From: Pistacia vera
Lineage: Eukaryota; Streptophyta; Magnoliopsida; Sapindales; Anacardiaceae
DNA: 64,000 nt
Direction: 5' to 3'
Assembly (NCBI RefSeq): GCF_008641045.1
Contig: NW_022196161.1
Location: forward strand, 1,886,584-1,950,583
Under the pieces are notes generated by a model. It was not told where the DNA came from. It saw only the letters and a list, made by a program, of their open reading frames with translations, and ran no database searches. Of this stretch, positions 11,123-22,466 are shown in pieces. Position numbers and translations under genes: made by a program. Position 1 is the stretch's first letter; each line of letters begins with the position of its first letter.

Positions 11123-13198
11123 TCAAATTACACACTTCTTCCAAAATGTACATTTAGGTTGCCCTTCTATTCTTTTTAACCAAAACATGAAAACTAATTT
11201 ACCGAATTTTCCTCTTTCTTGCCAATATCGATCTACAAGGTACAAGCCATCATAAAAATAAACCTTGTTGGAAATCCTCCTACCACTCATCCCTATGTAA
11301 GTCGATGGCCTAGATAATTTTAAGCTACGAACTACTCTAACCGGAGTTTTTTCTTCCATGCTATTTTTTAATGCTAGGTTTCCTCGTTCAAGCTTTTGAT
11401 CTTCAAGTTGTTGCTTCCGTTTAAGAGCAGGATTTTCACCCTGACCTGAATAAACTAGGACATCAGAATAATTTACATTATTGGAATAACGACCAGAAGC
11501 AACAACACTTATTGCTATTACTTTCCCATCAATTTTCAAGTAATCTATACCACTCAAAAACTGGCTATGAAGACCAATAACATTCATCTCTGTCACCCAT
11601 TGAAACATGTCACCCACTTCTACTCCTGGGATAGGTCCTATTCTTTTACTTGTGTAAATCCATTTTGATTGTTCTCTTAGAACCACTGCTGCCTTCATTA
11701 GAATATTCGGTCCCGCACTTGTTGCACCCTCTTGCATGAGATTATTGACTATATCTTGGAATGAGTGCAAAGCCTTCTTCATCTTGTCGCGAATATTTAA
11801 GTCAATTTCATCACTCACTTCTTTTGGTTTAATCTCTACCATAGACCTTTCATTTGTTAAAGGGAATTTCCGACTGACACAATCCACTCTAGCATTTTCC
11901 TTCAAAGGATTGGCAGAAATCACATCAAGCTCACTTTCTCTTGATTTGACTTCATGGTTAATAGCTTGCAATGGTTCAACTTCCACTAACATTTCTCTTG
12001 ATTTAATTTCATGATCGATAGCTTGCAATGGTTCAATCTCTTCCATCAACATTTCTCTTGATTTGATTTCATGATCAATAGCGTCCAATGGTTCAATCTC
12101 TTCCATCAATATTCCATTTGGTAAATCAACAAATTTTTGGCTTTCAAAACCAATAGGAAAATCTCGTCTAAGGGAAAATCCTTTCAAGATTCTTGGAGGA
12201 GGGTATTTCCGAGGTGCAAAATCCTTTTTAGCATTTTCCTTCAGAGGATTAATACCAATTATTTTACTTTCACTTTCTTCTGATTTCACTTCATCATGAG
12301 CCACCACCAAATTCCCGTTTGAAAGGTTGGCAACACCAATATTACTTTCACTTTCTCCTAATTTCACTTCATGAGCTACCACCAAATTCCCATTTGAGAG
12401 GTTGGAGACACCAATCAGATTACATTCACTGTCTCCTGATTCTATTTGATTATAATCCACCATCAACTTTCCACAATGACTGAATTTCTCATTACAACCA
12501 ATAGGAAAATCCCGTTTCAGAGAAAATCCTTTCAAGATTCTTGGAGGAGGGTATTTCCGAGGGACAAAATCCACAATAGCATTTTCCTTCAAAGGATTCA
12601 CACCAATCACATTACTATCACTTTCTCCTGATTTCATTTGATCATGAGCTACCATAAACTTTCCCTTTGCTAGGTTGGAGGCACCAATCCCATTACATTC
12701 ATTTTCTCTTGATTTCATTTGATCATCAGCTACCATCAACTTCCCGGAATAATTGAATTTCTGGTCTTTACAAACATCACGACAATCTCGAAGAGGAAAC
12801 CCTTTCAAGCTTCTTGGAGTAGAGTACTTCCGATGTGCAAAATCCACCTTAGCATTTTCCTTTGAGGGATTGACACCAATCATCATATTACATTCACTTT
12901 CTTGACCATGAGACACCATCAACTTTCCATTTGCTAGGTTGGAGCTATGACCAAAATTTTGGTTTTCACACCCAACAGAAAAATTTCGCTTGACAGAGAA
13001 CTTTTTCAAGTTTCTTGGTAAAATGTATTTTAAAGAGTTTCTTAGTGGAGAGTATTTTCTACTTCTTGGTGGAGGGTCGTTAAAAAAGTTTCTTCGTGGA
13101 GAGTATTTTCTACTTCTTGGTGGAGGGTATTTGAAAGAGTTTCTTCGTGGAGAGTATTTTCTTCTTGGTGGAGGGTATTTCGAACGAGCAAAGTTCAT
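11123..13198 (-). CDS. SUVH-like SRA (YDG) domain protein, SET region absent
   Basis: An uninterrupted 691-codon ORF. Residues about 520-682 form an SRA/YDG domain: VPGVEVGD-type entry (PGVEVGDMFQW), IGLH, GIDY, VASG, SDVLVYSGQG, DQKLERGNLALKNS, YDGLYLV and a closing KRIEGQP. In plants this domain sits in SUVH H3K9 methyltransferases, where it binds methylated cytosine. Here the protein stops ten residues later, so the pre-SET, SET and post-SET domains are missing and no methyltransferase activity is expected. Residues 1 to about 465 are internal repeats: short KYPPPR/KYSPRR units, several modules around KGFSLRRDFPIGC resembling the RDFP segment of SUVH5/6, and three EIEPLQAIDHEIKSRE units. 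A splice acceptor (tttgtttcag) lies 18 bases upstream of the ATG. It could be a DNA-methylation reader or a decaying paralogue kept open. Confidence 0.8.
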   Translation of the reverse strand: MNFARSKYPPPRRKYSPRRNSFKYPPPRSRKYSPRRNFFNDPPPRSRKYSPLRNSLKYILPRNLKKFSVKRNFSVGCENQNFGHSSNLANGKLMVSHGQESECNMMIGVNPSKENAKVDFAHRKYSTPRSLKGFPLRDCRDVCKDQKFNYSGKLMVADDQMKSRENECNGIGASNLAKGKFMVAHDQMKSGESDSNVIGVNPLKENAIVDFVPRKYPPPRILKGFSLKRDFPIGCNEKFSHCGKLMVDYNQIESGDSECNLIGVSNLSNGNLVVAHEVKLGESESNIGVANLSNGNLVVAHDEVKSEESESKIIGINPLKENAKKDFAPRKYPPPRILKGFSLRRDFPIGFESQKFVDLPNGILMEEIEPLDAIDHEIKSREMLMEEIEPLQAIDHEIKSREMLVEVEPLQAINHEVKSRESELDVISANPLKENARVDCVSRKFPLTNERSMVEIKPKEVSDEIDLNIRDKMKKALHSFQDIVNNLMQEGATSAGPNILMKAAVVLREQSKWIYTSKRIGPIPGVEVGDMFQWVTEMNVIGLHSQFLSGIDYLKIDGKVIAISVVASGRYSNNVNYSDVLVYSGQGENPALKRKQQLEDQKLERGNLALKNSMEEKTPVRVVRSLKLSRPSTYIGMSGRRISNKVYFYDGLYLVDRYWQERGKFGKLVFMFWLKRIEGQPKCTFWKKCVI

Positions 13199-13216
13199 TA
13201 TAGCTATTTCCTACTA

Positions 13217-16200
13217 CTGAAACAAAAGAAAAAATAAGGGAAAAAAAATACGTAAGGGAGTAAGAGACATTCTTCAATAAGTATAAATTTTCTCTTAAAA
13301 AAAAAAAAAAAAAACTCATGATCATAATATAAAGTTAAAATATTTATATTATAATAAATTTTATTAACCTTTCTCGGAAGCAAAAAGAAAATTTCTGGCT
13401 ACTTGAAAGCATTTATTTAAAGAGAGCTTTAAAATATTAAGGTATGTTAATAGTCAATACAATATAGTAATACAATGTCCTAACTCTTAATATGATAATA
13501 ATACAATGGAACTCATGCTTGATACTTGATAGAAATATGAGATCGAATAGAAGTCAATAAAGAGGTGGATTCAATAACGATTCACAGATGGAAAAATGAC
13601 AAAAAAGAAGGCATTAATTCACTTTAAATATTTCTCATCTATAGTTTTTTTAGTATTCTTGATCTGGTAGGTTTCTCTCTCATTTAACAAAAGTCTAGAA
13701 TCTTTGAATAATATTCAAGAAAAGAGTAATTCTAGAAAAATTTATAGAATTAGAAAGAAGTATTCCTTGGACAAAATAATAAAGTAATTCTTGGAAAGAA
13801 ATTTAAGAAAAGAGTATTCTAGAATTAGAGGAACTAGTCCTCTTAGGCAAAATGATAATATACGTACAAAGACTAATCTAATTGAACAAAATATTCATAA
13901 AAGAATACAGGCTTTTTTTTTATTTTTAAATAAAAAATAAAGATCTATATATAGAAGTACATTTGGTAGAAGAGAGTTAAAATGTTGTCTAAATGTTTCC
14001 AAAACAGTTTACGAATACAACCGTAAACACTAGCGTAAATTGAAAAAAAATAAAAATAGTTTTCATAGTTTTCTAAAATTTTTAAATATGGTATCAAATA
14101 CATTTTCAAAATTAAATACACTAAAATTGATATTCTGAAGTATTGTAGGAGCATAGTGATCAATGCAAATAAAACTAAAAAGAACGGAAAATCAAGAATA
14201 AGCATAACCATAAATACTAACAAAAATAAACATCAAGTAGTCATAACAAAAAAAAAAAAGGTAACTGTTGGGTTTTAATGACATGTGAAGGTGGTAATTT
14301 TAGATATATTCCCTTGTATAGCCACCTTAATAATCATAATTCTCAAAATATCAAGGTCTTGTTTAAAATGTAAATAACAAAAAAAATAGTTAGAATACGC
14401 AAGACTGGAGTTTTAGCACTATCTAGTATGGTTTAACGTTTTAATTGAATATTAATCAATAAATATGACTCGATATAGATTATCGAGACTAACATAGTCT
14501 AGCATTAATATGTTAATAATATATCATTTGTTGTTTCAAAGGGATAATTTGTATAAATTTTACAACTAGTTTATCCTAAATAAATCCTGTACATTTGGGA
14601 AAGTGTGATTATTGAGTGGTATATATTTCCAAACCTTATTTTTATTAAAGGAGTGGAACATTAGTGGCTCATCCCCAAGGCTTGGTCGGACTTAAATGTT
14701 ACTAAAAAACAATTACAAAATAAATATTTCTGGTTTTAACATGTTGACACTAGGGAAAACCAGGGTAACATTATGGGCTCTCTCTTCTAATAGAGCAAAC
14801 TAATGTGTCAGGTGACATTTGAGCTTTCTAGACTTTCTCTTCTAAAACAGCGTTAGGTGACACTAGGTTTTCTAAACTTTTAGATGTTACATGGCTTTCT
14901 AGACTCTCTTCTAAGGAGTGTCAGGTGACACTATGGGCTTTCTAGATTTCTCTTCTAACAGCAAGTCCGGGACTTGGGTTTTCTAGACTCTCTGCTAAGA
15001 GAGACAAAGTACGGTTCGGACTATGGCTTTCTAGACTTCTATCTCTAGGGAAGCAAACTCATGGCGCGATGGGCTTTAGACTCTCTTCTAGAGAGATGGT
15101 TCGGGAACTATGGGCTTTTTAACTTTCTCCTCTAAGAGAAGCAACTAATGGTGCGGAGGGTGGTTCTAGTCTTTCTTTCTAAGATTTAGATTACGGGCTT
15201 TCTAGATTTTAGACGTGACTGATTCTCGACTCTCTTCTAAGAGAGAGAAACTAATGGTAGGGTGACACTTTGGGCTTCTAGACTTTCTCTTTAAAGAAGA
15301 AACTGAACGTCATAGGACACTACAGCGTTTTAGATTTTAACTTCTCTTCTACAAGTAGTTTGTAACGTCATTGAACTACAGGCTTTCTAGACTTTGACTC
15401 TCTTACGAGTAGTATGCTAATGGTCCCGTGACACTATAGGCTTTCTAAAACTTTCAGAGATGATCGGGTGGCATTATGGACTTGCTAGGATGTTTAGCCT
15501 ACTGTTTCGCACTCCTTCGTGCCATTGAAACGATGGCATGGTTGCTTTTACACTCCACGATGGCTTGGCTTTCCAAAAGGTTGTAGTCAACCAATGGCTT
15601 TAGCCACAAACCACACTAGACGGAATAGTGCCCTTTCAATTTTATTGAAGTAAACGACTTTTTACACTGATATGGCTATCTTTTTTCGCTAAAAAATTTT
15701 CGAAATATAGACTTTATTATATACGGTATAAATCTCAGTAAATTTCATTGTGAAGAAAGACAGATGGTAAAAAATCTGTTAATTTAAAGAAGGATCGTCA
15801 ATTAACATTTGCATCCAAAAATCAAAATTAAAGTTTAGATATAAAATTGTATTTTGAAACGTTTTTTAGTATCGTTAAACTTTATTGAGTGATAAGAAGT
15901 CTGTACTTCTATTTGAGAGTGTGGGCCGAGCCGAAGAAATGACCGTGCCTAAAACATAACTAGTGTGTGCATAGTGGATTTTCAACTTTCCAAGGGTGAT
16001 CATGACGATTGATGAGATGCGTGTTTGAGTTCTTTGGTGGATTTACAATTAAACAGTATCAATCTATGTATGAATGATGAGTTGTGGTATTCAAATATGT
16101 GATTGAAGGAGATAGTGCTAACTTATGAGAACTACTATGGCACATGAACTTTCGAAATCGGAAAATCTAATGAACTTCTAACTACTCAAATCAACGATAC

Positions 16201-16296
16201 AGTATAAAATTATCAAGAAAACAAGATCTTGAACAAATCAATAATAACATCATAAGCAAATAACAGTAACAAGAAGAAAAAGAAAATGAGAATTAC
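13217..16296 (-). other. Putative 5'UTR intron of the SRA gene
   Basis: On the minus strand a pyrimidine tract and AG acceptor ('cttttgtttcag') end at 13217, just before the SRA start codon. About 3 kb upstream, at 16297, a donor 'gag|gtaattctc' follows a leader-like stretch downstream of a TATA box. Reading these as one intron gives a non-coding first exon at about 16297-16350. This pairing is inference; the two sites could belong to separate transcripts. The interval is AT-rich and holds the tandem array at 14755-15490 but no supported gene. Confidence 0.45.
14755..15490. repeat. Degenerate tandem array around 'ctttctagactctcttctaagagag'
   Basis: About a dozen irregular units of roughly 45-65 bases each contain 'gggctttctagac', then 'tctcttctaagaga' (a short hairpin), then 'aactaatgg', then 'aggtgacacta'. 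Units vary strongly in length and are full of small indels. No ORF runs through the array. It lies inside the presumed 5' intron of the SRA gene. Confidence 0.75.
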
Positions 16297-16377
16297 CTCT
16301 TCACTAAGACAGAATTTTCCGAAAGAAAGCTAAATCCCAGAGGGCAGAGGCGATAAAAGCCAAAGACTCTATGCCTT

Positions 16378-16384
16378 CTTTATA
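16378..16384 (-). promoter_or_regulatory. TATA box, presumed SRA gene promoter
   Basis: On the minus strand the sequence reads 'accctataaagaagg'. About 80 bases downstream lies the donor site at 16297, and the sequence between looks like a leader. Assignment to the SRA gene depends on the proposed long 5' intron. Confidence 0.4.
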
Positions 16385-16399
16385 GGGTTTTAAATTTCA

Positions 16400-17195
16400 A
16401 ATTCCTAAACAAACACGATCTCCTCCAAATTCTTGCCGTGTCAGGACTCAGCGCAAACTCTTATTAACTGCGTTACGGTGTACGGGAGTTTAAGGTGTTT
16501 GGTTTCGGAGGCCAATTACCTCATAACAAGTGTACAAGGATGATTTTGACCTTTTGATTGACGGTGGGATACTCACCATGTTAAGAGACTTTTGTAGTCC
16601 ATATCGTGTCTTAATTAAGCTTCATCAAAGACTATCACTTTTGACACACAAATTGTACGTGTGGAGTAGGATAACCCATATTTATAGGTTTTGTAAGAAG
16701 GGTATTTTGATGATATAGGTTATGATATTTTCACTTAATTTCTAAATGGAAGGTGATATCTTCTTCTCAAATTTTGATTAGATTGATGTGATTTTCCCTA
16801 AAATGAAAAATAAAACCTTAAGTTTAAAAAAAGATGTGAGACTTATAAATATAGACAGTGTTTCTTAAATTATGATTTTATTTTATTTCCTTCTGCTTAT
16901 TTGATTTTTTTTTTTTAACAGTTTGATTTAGGAATTTAAGTTATTTTTTTATTTTAATTAGGAGTCTTCTTATTTATTTATGGTTTGATTCAAGAATTTA
17001 ATTTTTTATTTTAATTTAAATTAGCAGTCTAAAAATTTTAGGAAGGTATATTTTAATTAAAATTTTATAGTATTACGATTTTTTTTCATTCCGATTCTTG
17101 TTAGGATTATACTACTAAAGATACACTAGGTATGTATCTAAGTTATTCAAACTTTGAATAATAAAATTTGTTAAATTTTCCTTTGAAAAGCTTTT
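16400..17195. other. AT-rich spacer, nothing recognised
   Basis: Mostly T-rich sequence up to the target duplication of the gypsy element. The 62-codon ORF at 16530-16718 has no recognisable features. I see no gene. Confidence 0.5.
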
Positions 17196-17200
17196 ATCAT

Positions 17201-17779
17201 TGCTGTGTGTGATTTTTCCATCAAGCTCAGAGAATTGCGAGATTATAGTTTGATTCTGAATTAGTTCAACTCAATCGATTGTTCGACCCAACATAAGCTT
17301 GTCAAGTTGTAGCTCGACTTAGCACAAGCTAGTCGAGACTAATCCTTACAATTGTTCAACCAGCTTACAGATAACTTCAGATCCTGAATATCTTAAAGGG
17401 ATCAGATCAACATCAATCCTAATGTAATCTCAACGCTCAATCGCGAGAATATCGGAGTTGTAGTTCAATCTTAATTGTAATCCCTTTATTTTAGCTCTTT
17501 CGTTTGTACAGAATCTATATATAAACCCCTTCCAACGATGAGAAAGGGGTTAGCAAATTGTTCTAGGACTATTATTGTAAGCTCTCATAGCAAATACAAA
17601 AATAGTGGACATAGACTCAAGAGTATAACTCGCCAAACCACTTTAAAAACTCAGTGTGCCATTTACTTTATCGGATTTTCCGTTTGTACATTGCTGGTTA
17701 TCTGTAATCACGCATACATCAGTTTCAATTCCGTCAAGGTCAATCGGATCGCTCTAGTTGGTGTATTTTTGCATCAACA
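17201..17779 (+). repeat. 5' LTR of gypsy element 1
   Basis: Begins TGCTGTGTG and ends in CA just before 'ttttggc'. It matches the copy at 22958-23536 over its whole length with no net length change. In the last 235 bases I count about 20 differences by eye, so the insertion is not recent. A TATA box ('tatataaacccc') lies near 17516-17525. The 168-codon ORF starting at 17538 begins in this LTR and is not a gene. Confidence 0.9.
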
Positions 17780-17800
17780 TTTTGGCATTAAAAGAAGGGC
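17780..17800 (+). other. Primer-binding site, degenerate
   Basis: The bases just after the 5' LTR read 'ttttggcattaaaag'. Plant gypsy elements commonly start this site with TTTGGC; the rest here no longer fits well, in keeping with decay. Confidence 0.45.
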
Positions 17801-18749
17801 CTCAGCCAAATTTCAGAATTTTCGGCAGACAAACTCTTCTAGTAACCCAATCACTCAAAGCCCACAATGGTTCAAACCAGATCAAAGACCACTATCGAAA
17901 ACCACAACAATGTGGAGACCACCCACTAGGAGGTTCACCAAGACGTCGCCGGGCGTCGACCACCAATACCGCTGGTGCAGTAGGTTGCGAACTAGTTGGG
18001 TGCAAGGACGTCAAATCCCGAGAATGGCCAATTGGTGGAGATGATCAGAACAATGGCCGCATAGGCTGTGCAACAAAATGTGGCTAAGTTGAGAAATTAG
18101 CAACTGACCCCCCCAAAACCTTGACTAACTGCGATTCATTGATGTCACCCCAACAAACCGAAACTCAGTTGAGACTAATTTGCTTCGTTGGCACCAAGGC
18201 ACGCCCGACGATCCTGGCACCGCCAAGAACATTCCACACAATAATGAGAGTCCTACGGGCAAACTAACCCTAGGAGGCAACCGGGCAAACAACCTATAGA
18301 AGAAGACGAAGATAATGGTCGCCAGAGGGGTACCCAACCTACTCGGGGGTATCCCCAACGTCAGAGTGCCAGTTTTAACCCACGCCCAAGGTAGCCTCAA
18401 ACCTCGCAAGCTCGCAAGACGAGTCATGTGTGCCAATCTGGTAATGACTGACGTTCCGATTATAACCAATGTCGCGAGCAACGCACTGATGAGCATGATA
18501 GCACTTACCAGCCCAACCATCATGACTCAACCTGGCGCATCAATGCACACAATGGAGAGGGCTCACAAGTAGCAGATTTGCGAACTCACTTGCTCGAGGT
18601 AAGGTTGAACAGAGCCAACTAGAGTAATCCTCACAACGAAGACTTAGATTGGGTATAGAAAATGCTCAACGATCTAAGAGCCTGCCAAAACAATACGGCG
18701 AAAGAGATAGTGAACTCTCCCTTCACAGAGAAAGTTCTCCAAGCCCCGC

Positions 18750-19700
18750 TTCCCCAGAGATTTAGGGTGCTAGAAAGTAAGTTTGATGGGAAATGAGATC
18801 CCAAAGACCATTTTGACACTTTCAATGACCTGGTGGAGCTGCACGACGTTTGTGACTTGGCAAAGTATCGCTGCTTTGCGGTCACATTGGTAGGGGATGC
18901 CAAGAAGTGGTACAAAAGGCTCAAGGCAAACTCAATTAGCTCTTGACAATAATTCTCCTTGCTGTACCTACAACAATTCCAAGCGAGGAGACAGTTCGCA
19001 ATGTCACTAAACTACTTGAGCAATATTCATCAGGAGATAGATGAAACATTGACCGCATATCTGACGAGGTTCTAGAATGAGTAAGCAAAGGTCGCGAATG
19101 CGCTCGAAGAATCAATTCAAACTTTGCTAATTGTCGGCATCAGGCCACAACGAGCTATGGAAAGAGCTCTAAAGTGAAGACCATGTGAGCCTGACAAGGT
19201 TTTATCAAATGGCTACCAAGCTTCAGCCAGTGGAAAACTTGCTAGCCACCCTAGCCAGAAGCTCGCTACGAAGAGCCCTGGACAGGTTACAAGATTGCCT
19301 AGCAGATAAACGAAAGGACTAAGACCGCAATGATAAGGACCATAACAGGTTCCAAAAGAGGCAAAAAACTGAGAATTACGGGGAAGGGCAACATTTCCTA
19401 TGATATGCAGAATACACCCCTCTCACTCAAGATATAGCTTATATATATATATATATATATATATGAAGTCTCCCGTGAGGCTAAGAGACTAGCCACTCCA
19501 GAAATGATGAAGGGGGCTCCGAGTAGAAGAGATCAACAAAAATATTGTCAATACCATCAAGACATCGAGCACAACACCAATGAGTGTCGGACTTTAAAAG
19601 ACGTCATCGAAGATCTGATCCGAAGGGGCCACCTAAAAGAATTTGTTAAGGAGGCGCCAGCTCGCGAAAGTACTAGCGAGCAGAATAACCAGATCCAGTA
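18750..19700 (+). pseudogene. gag remnant of gypsy element 1
   Basis: Translation in shifting frames gives a retrotransposon gag core from about 18770: FDGK, DPKDHF, YRCFAVTLVGDAKKWY, then LNYLSNIHQEIDETL. After a (TA)n run at 19440-19463 the C-terminal part is open from 19504 to 19701 with KYCQYHQDIEHNTNECRTLK and LIRRGHLKEFVKE, a pattern typical of the end of gypsy gag. Stops within the core, for example after FDGK, show it is dead. Confidence 0.8.
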
Positions 19701-19899
19701 AGCCCCAGCCAACGCCAACAATGAAGTTCTGGTAGGTATGATCTACAGGGGTCTTGACATTGCAGGGAGCTCAAGGTGCTCTTACGAGCAATATGCTCGA
19801 GAGGCCAGAACATACTCAGTCCCCCGAGTAATGAGCTATGAACAGAAGTTGTCGAAGCTGCCCAAAGAAAAGAGCGAGGTGATATGATTCACAGTGGAA

Positions 19900-21097
19900 G
19901 AGTGTGAAGAATCTTCTTAACATAATCATGATGTCATTGTAATCGCAGCCAGAGTACTCAAGGTGATGATTGATAATGGTAGTGCAGCGAACATCATTTT
20001 CTGGAAAGTTCTAGAAAATGAGATTCACAGAATGAGATCTAAGGGCGTGTCCATTGCCGCTTTATAGATTCACTGGGGACAGTCTAGTCCCCAAGGGAAC
20101 AATCGACCTACCTGTGACCTGAGGGGTGGAATCTAAGATCAGTACAGTAATGGCAGAATTCCTAATAGTGGATTGCGCAACCACTTGCAATGTCATCCTC
20201 GGAAGAACGATCCTTGATGATCTGAGTGTAATTACCTCGGTTTGTTGCTAGGCAATGAGATTCTTAACTCCAAGCGGAGTCACAACGATCAGGAGCTGCA
20301 GAAAAGAATTTCGGGAGTGCTACAACCGAGCTACTCACCCTACACTAAAATGGCCACTCCTGAGAACCATGGTCATCGCAGAGTCTGAGCCAAACTCTAG
20401 ACCTCTAGAGGATACCATAGATCCTCGTATCTATAAAGAAGAGCCCGCAGCATGGCCAACAGAAGAGTTGCGAGAAGTATTTATCAACAAGGAAGACTCG
20501 ACTCGAGTGTTGAAAATTGGCAACAATCTGAGCGACAAGCTAACAAATAATCTGGTAGGGTTCCTAAAGAAAAAACCTCGACTTGTTTGCCTGGGTACAT
20601 GCGAATATGGTGGGGATCAACTCCGAGGTAATGTGCCATATAATAAATGTCAACCCAGAAGCTCGACCAATCAGATAGAAAAGGATATTTATGAATGCAG
20701 AGCGGTCCAAAGCGCCCAAAGATGAAGTTGACAAGCTCTTGAACATCAACTTCATCAGGGAAGTGAAATATCCAGACTAGCTCGCTAACCTAGTTTGGGT
20801 GAAAAAGTCAAATGGGAAGTGGTAGACTTGCATCGACTTCACAGATTTGAACAAAACTTATCCCAAAGACAACTTTCCGCTGCCTTGGATCGACTAATTA
20901 GTAGATGTGACAATCAGGAATGCACTACTTAGCTTCATGGATGCATATTTGGGATACAACCAATTCTCGATGTATCAGCCCGATTAAGAACACACCTTGT
21001 TTATTACTGACCGAGGTATTTACTATTACAGGGTAATGCCATTTGGCTTGAAGAACTCTGTAGCGACCTACCATCATTTGGTGAACAAGATGTTTCT
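19900..21097 (+). pseudogene. Protease and truncated reverse transcriptase of gypsy element 1
   Basis: The aspartic protease motif reads IDNGSAANIIF near 19968-20002. From about 20738 the reverse transcriptase reads NLVWVKKSNGKW, FMDAYLGYNQ and RVMPFGLKNSVATY, ending at NKMF. In intact elements the YVDD active site follows some twenty residues later. Here the homology breaks off at about 21097, so the catalytic motif is deleted. Several in-frame stops are present. RNase H and integrase are not found in the element. Confidence 0.85.
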
Positions 21098-21106
21098 TGA
21101 TAATAG

Positions 21107-21679
21107 AGCAAGTAAGCACTTTACGTTTCTTGATAATAGTGTTGAATGTGGCTTCACCTATGCAAAAGTCGTACGCCCTCAACCGAGAAAGCGAGATAAT
21201 CTTGTTAACGTTGTGCTCCCTATTGGAGAGATTGTTAAAGCGTTGAAGCTGCTCTAAGCTCGTTGTGGGAAGAAAGTTTTGCTCGACGTTTATTGCAAAG
21301 CAAAGAAATTTGGTTAATCCGATGGTCAAGCTTGGAAACACTTTTTGCACACACAAGGATCAAAATCTTACTAGTGTCCAAAGCAAAAACGCCAATCTCC
21401 TCGGCCTAATAAAAGAAAAATTGTGAATCCCAATGTGGGACCTTCTTTGGAACATCGATCAAACTGTGAAAATGTACTTTCCTCACCTTGGAGAGATAAT
21501 ACGTTTGATCTTCACCCCTTTTTAACCTATATAAGTGAATGAGCTCCTCTACGAATGGCTCGCCCAACTACGCTATTTTGTATGCTATGTACAAGCCTAC
21601 GATAATAATATATGAGTTCGCTGACAACTGGAGAGGGACGATGTCAAATCGTCTCAAAACATTGTCACTAAAGTGATAA
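21107..21679. other. Unassigned segment replacing the rest of pol in element 1
   Basis: Starts after a 15-base direct repeat (GTTTCTTGATAATAG at 21092-21106 and 21125-21139) at the point where reverse transcriptase homology ends. It contains 'tcccaatgtggga' and 'tatataagtgaatgagc', the latter promoter-like. The 143-codon minus ORF across 20925-21356 overlaps reverse transcriptase on the other strand and shows no motif I know. It could be a fragment of another LTR or element. Confidence 0.4.
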
Positions 21680-22026
21680 GGGGGAATGGACATCCCATAC
21701 CTCAAAAAGGGATTTAGAGACTACCACATAGTCAATGGGGGGATTTTTCTAGGAGAAGCCTCTCGGGGCCCTCAAGGAAAGTTAAGGCACATAAATTTCA
21801 ATTATGCGCCTAAGATCCTCAACCCTAATCAAGGATTGTGGTTTCTTGTGCGGCCTATAGACTAGAGATTTTTTCGATTGAGCAACTTTGGCAGAAGCAT
21901 GGTCAGAAGAGCCCGCTGAATCGGGGTCCAAGCTCCGTGCAACAACATCCCTGGAAGCCTTAGGGACTATGCCCCCGCTGGGGAATCGAACATGCGATCA
22001 ATGTTATAGCTGTTTAATGAAGACAT
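21680..22026 (-). pseudogene. Antisense gene remnant in gypsy element 1
   Basis: Opposite to gag-pol. An AG acceptor ('ctgtttcag', ending at 22050) is followed within about 25 bases by an ATG (MSSLNSYNIDRMFDSPAG). After one frameshift it continues as SLDPDSAGSSDHASAK, then KPQSLIRVEDLRRIIE, and after stops as NPP..YVVVSKSLFEV. This order resembles the start of the antisense proteins of elements 2 and 3 (AKEIQKVVD, then NPSEGMAVIFKNIF). The rest is deleted. A first, non-coding exon with donor at 22344 and a TATA box at 22467 lie upstream. Confidence 0.6.
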
Positions 22027-22466
22027 GACAATAGCTCACCTCTAGGTACCTGAAACAGAAGCAAACATGTGTCAGAGCTCGAAAATTTAGTGACTTATCG
22101 ACACTTTGCTTTCAGTTTAGGCACTCAAGTAGCTCACGTCGAACAACAGACACATGCGACCTACCCGGATTCCCGCGACCGCGACCGCCACCGCCACCGT
22201 AAACCCTCCTTAAACCTAGAACCGTCGAAAACACACTCAAAAACCCTAACAAAGCCCTAAAAGACCCAATGTGGCCATGGAAATAGCCACCCTCAACCAC
22301 AAAAAGACATCAAAGTAAGCAAATGAGGGGAAAGAAACCTTACCGAAGTAAAAAGATGGAAGAAACTCGCCAGAAAAGCACCATAAAAGCAAAAGAGTAG
22401 CACGGGGTAAGCAAGAAAATCTGGAAACTTTTGCAAAGTGTGTAGACTTTTTGACGAGGTTGCCAC

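Noticed and set aside
17538..18044. 168-codon plus ORF at the 5' LTR of element 1
   Set aside because: It begins inside the LTR, where the 3' LTR has the equivalent ORF at 23296, and crosses the primer-binding site.
18125..18523. 132-codon minus ORF in gypsy element 1
   Set aside because: It lies opposite the gag leader region and shows no domain.
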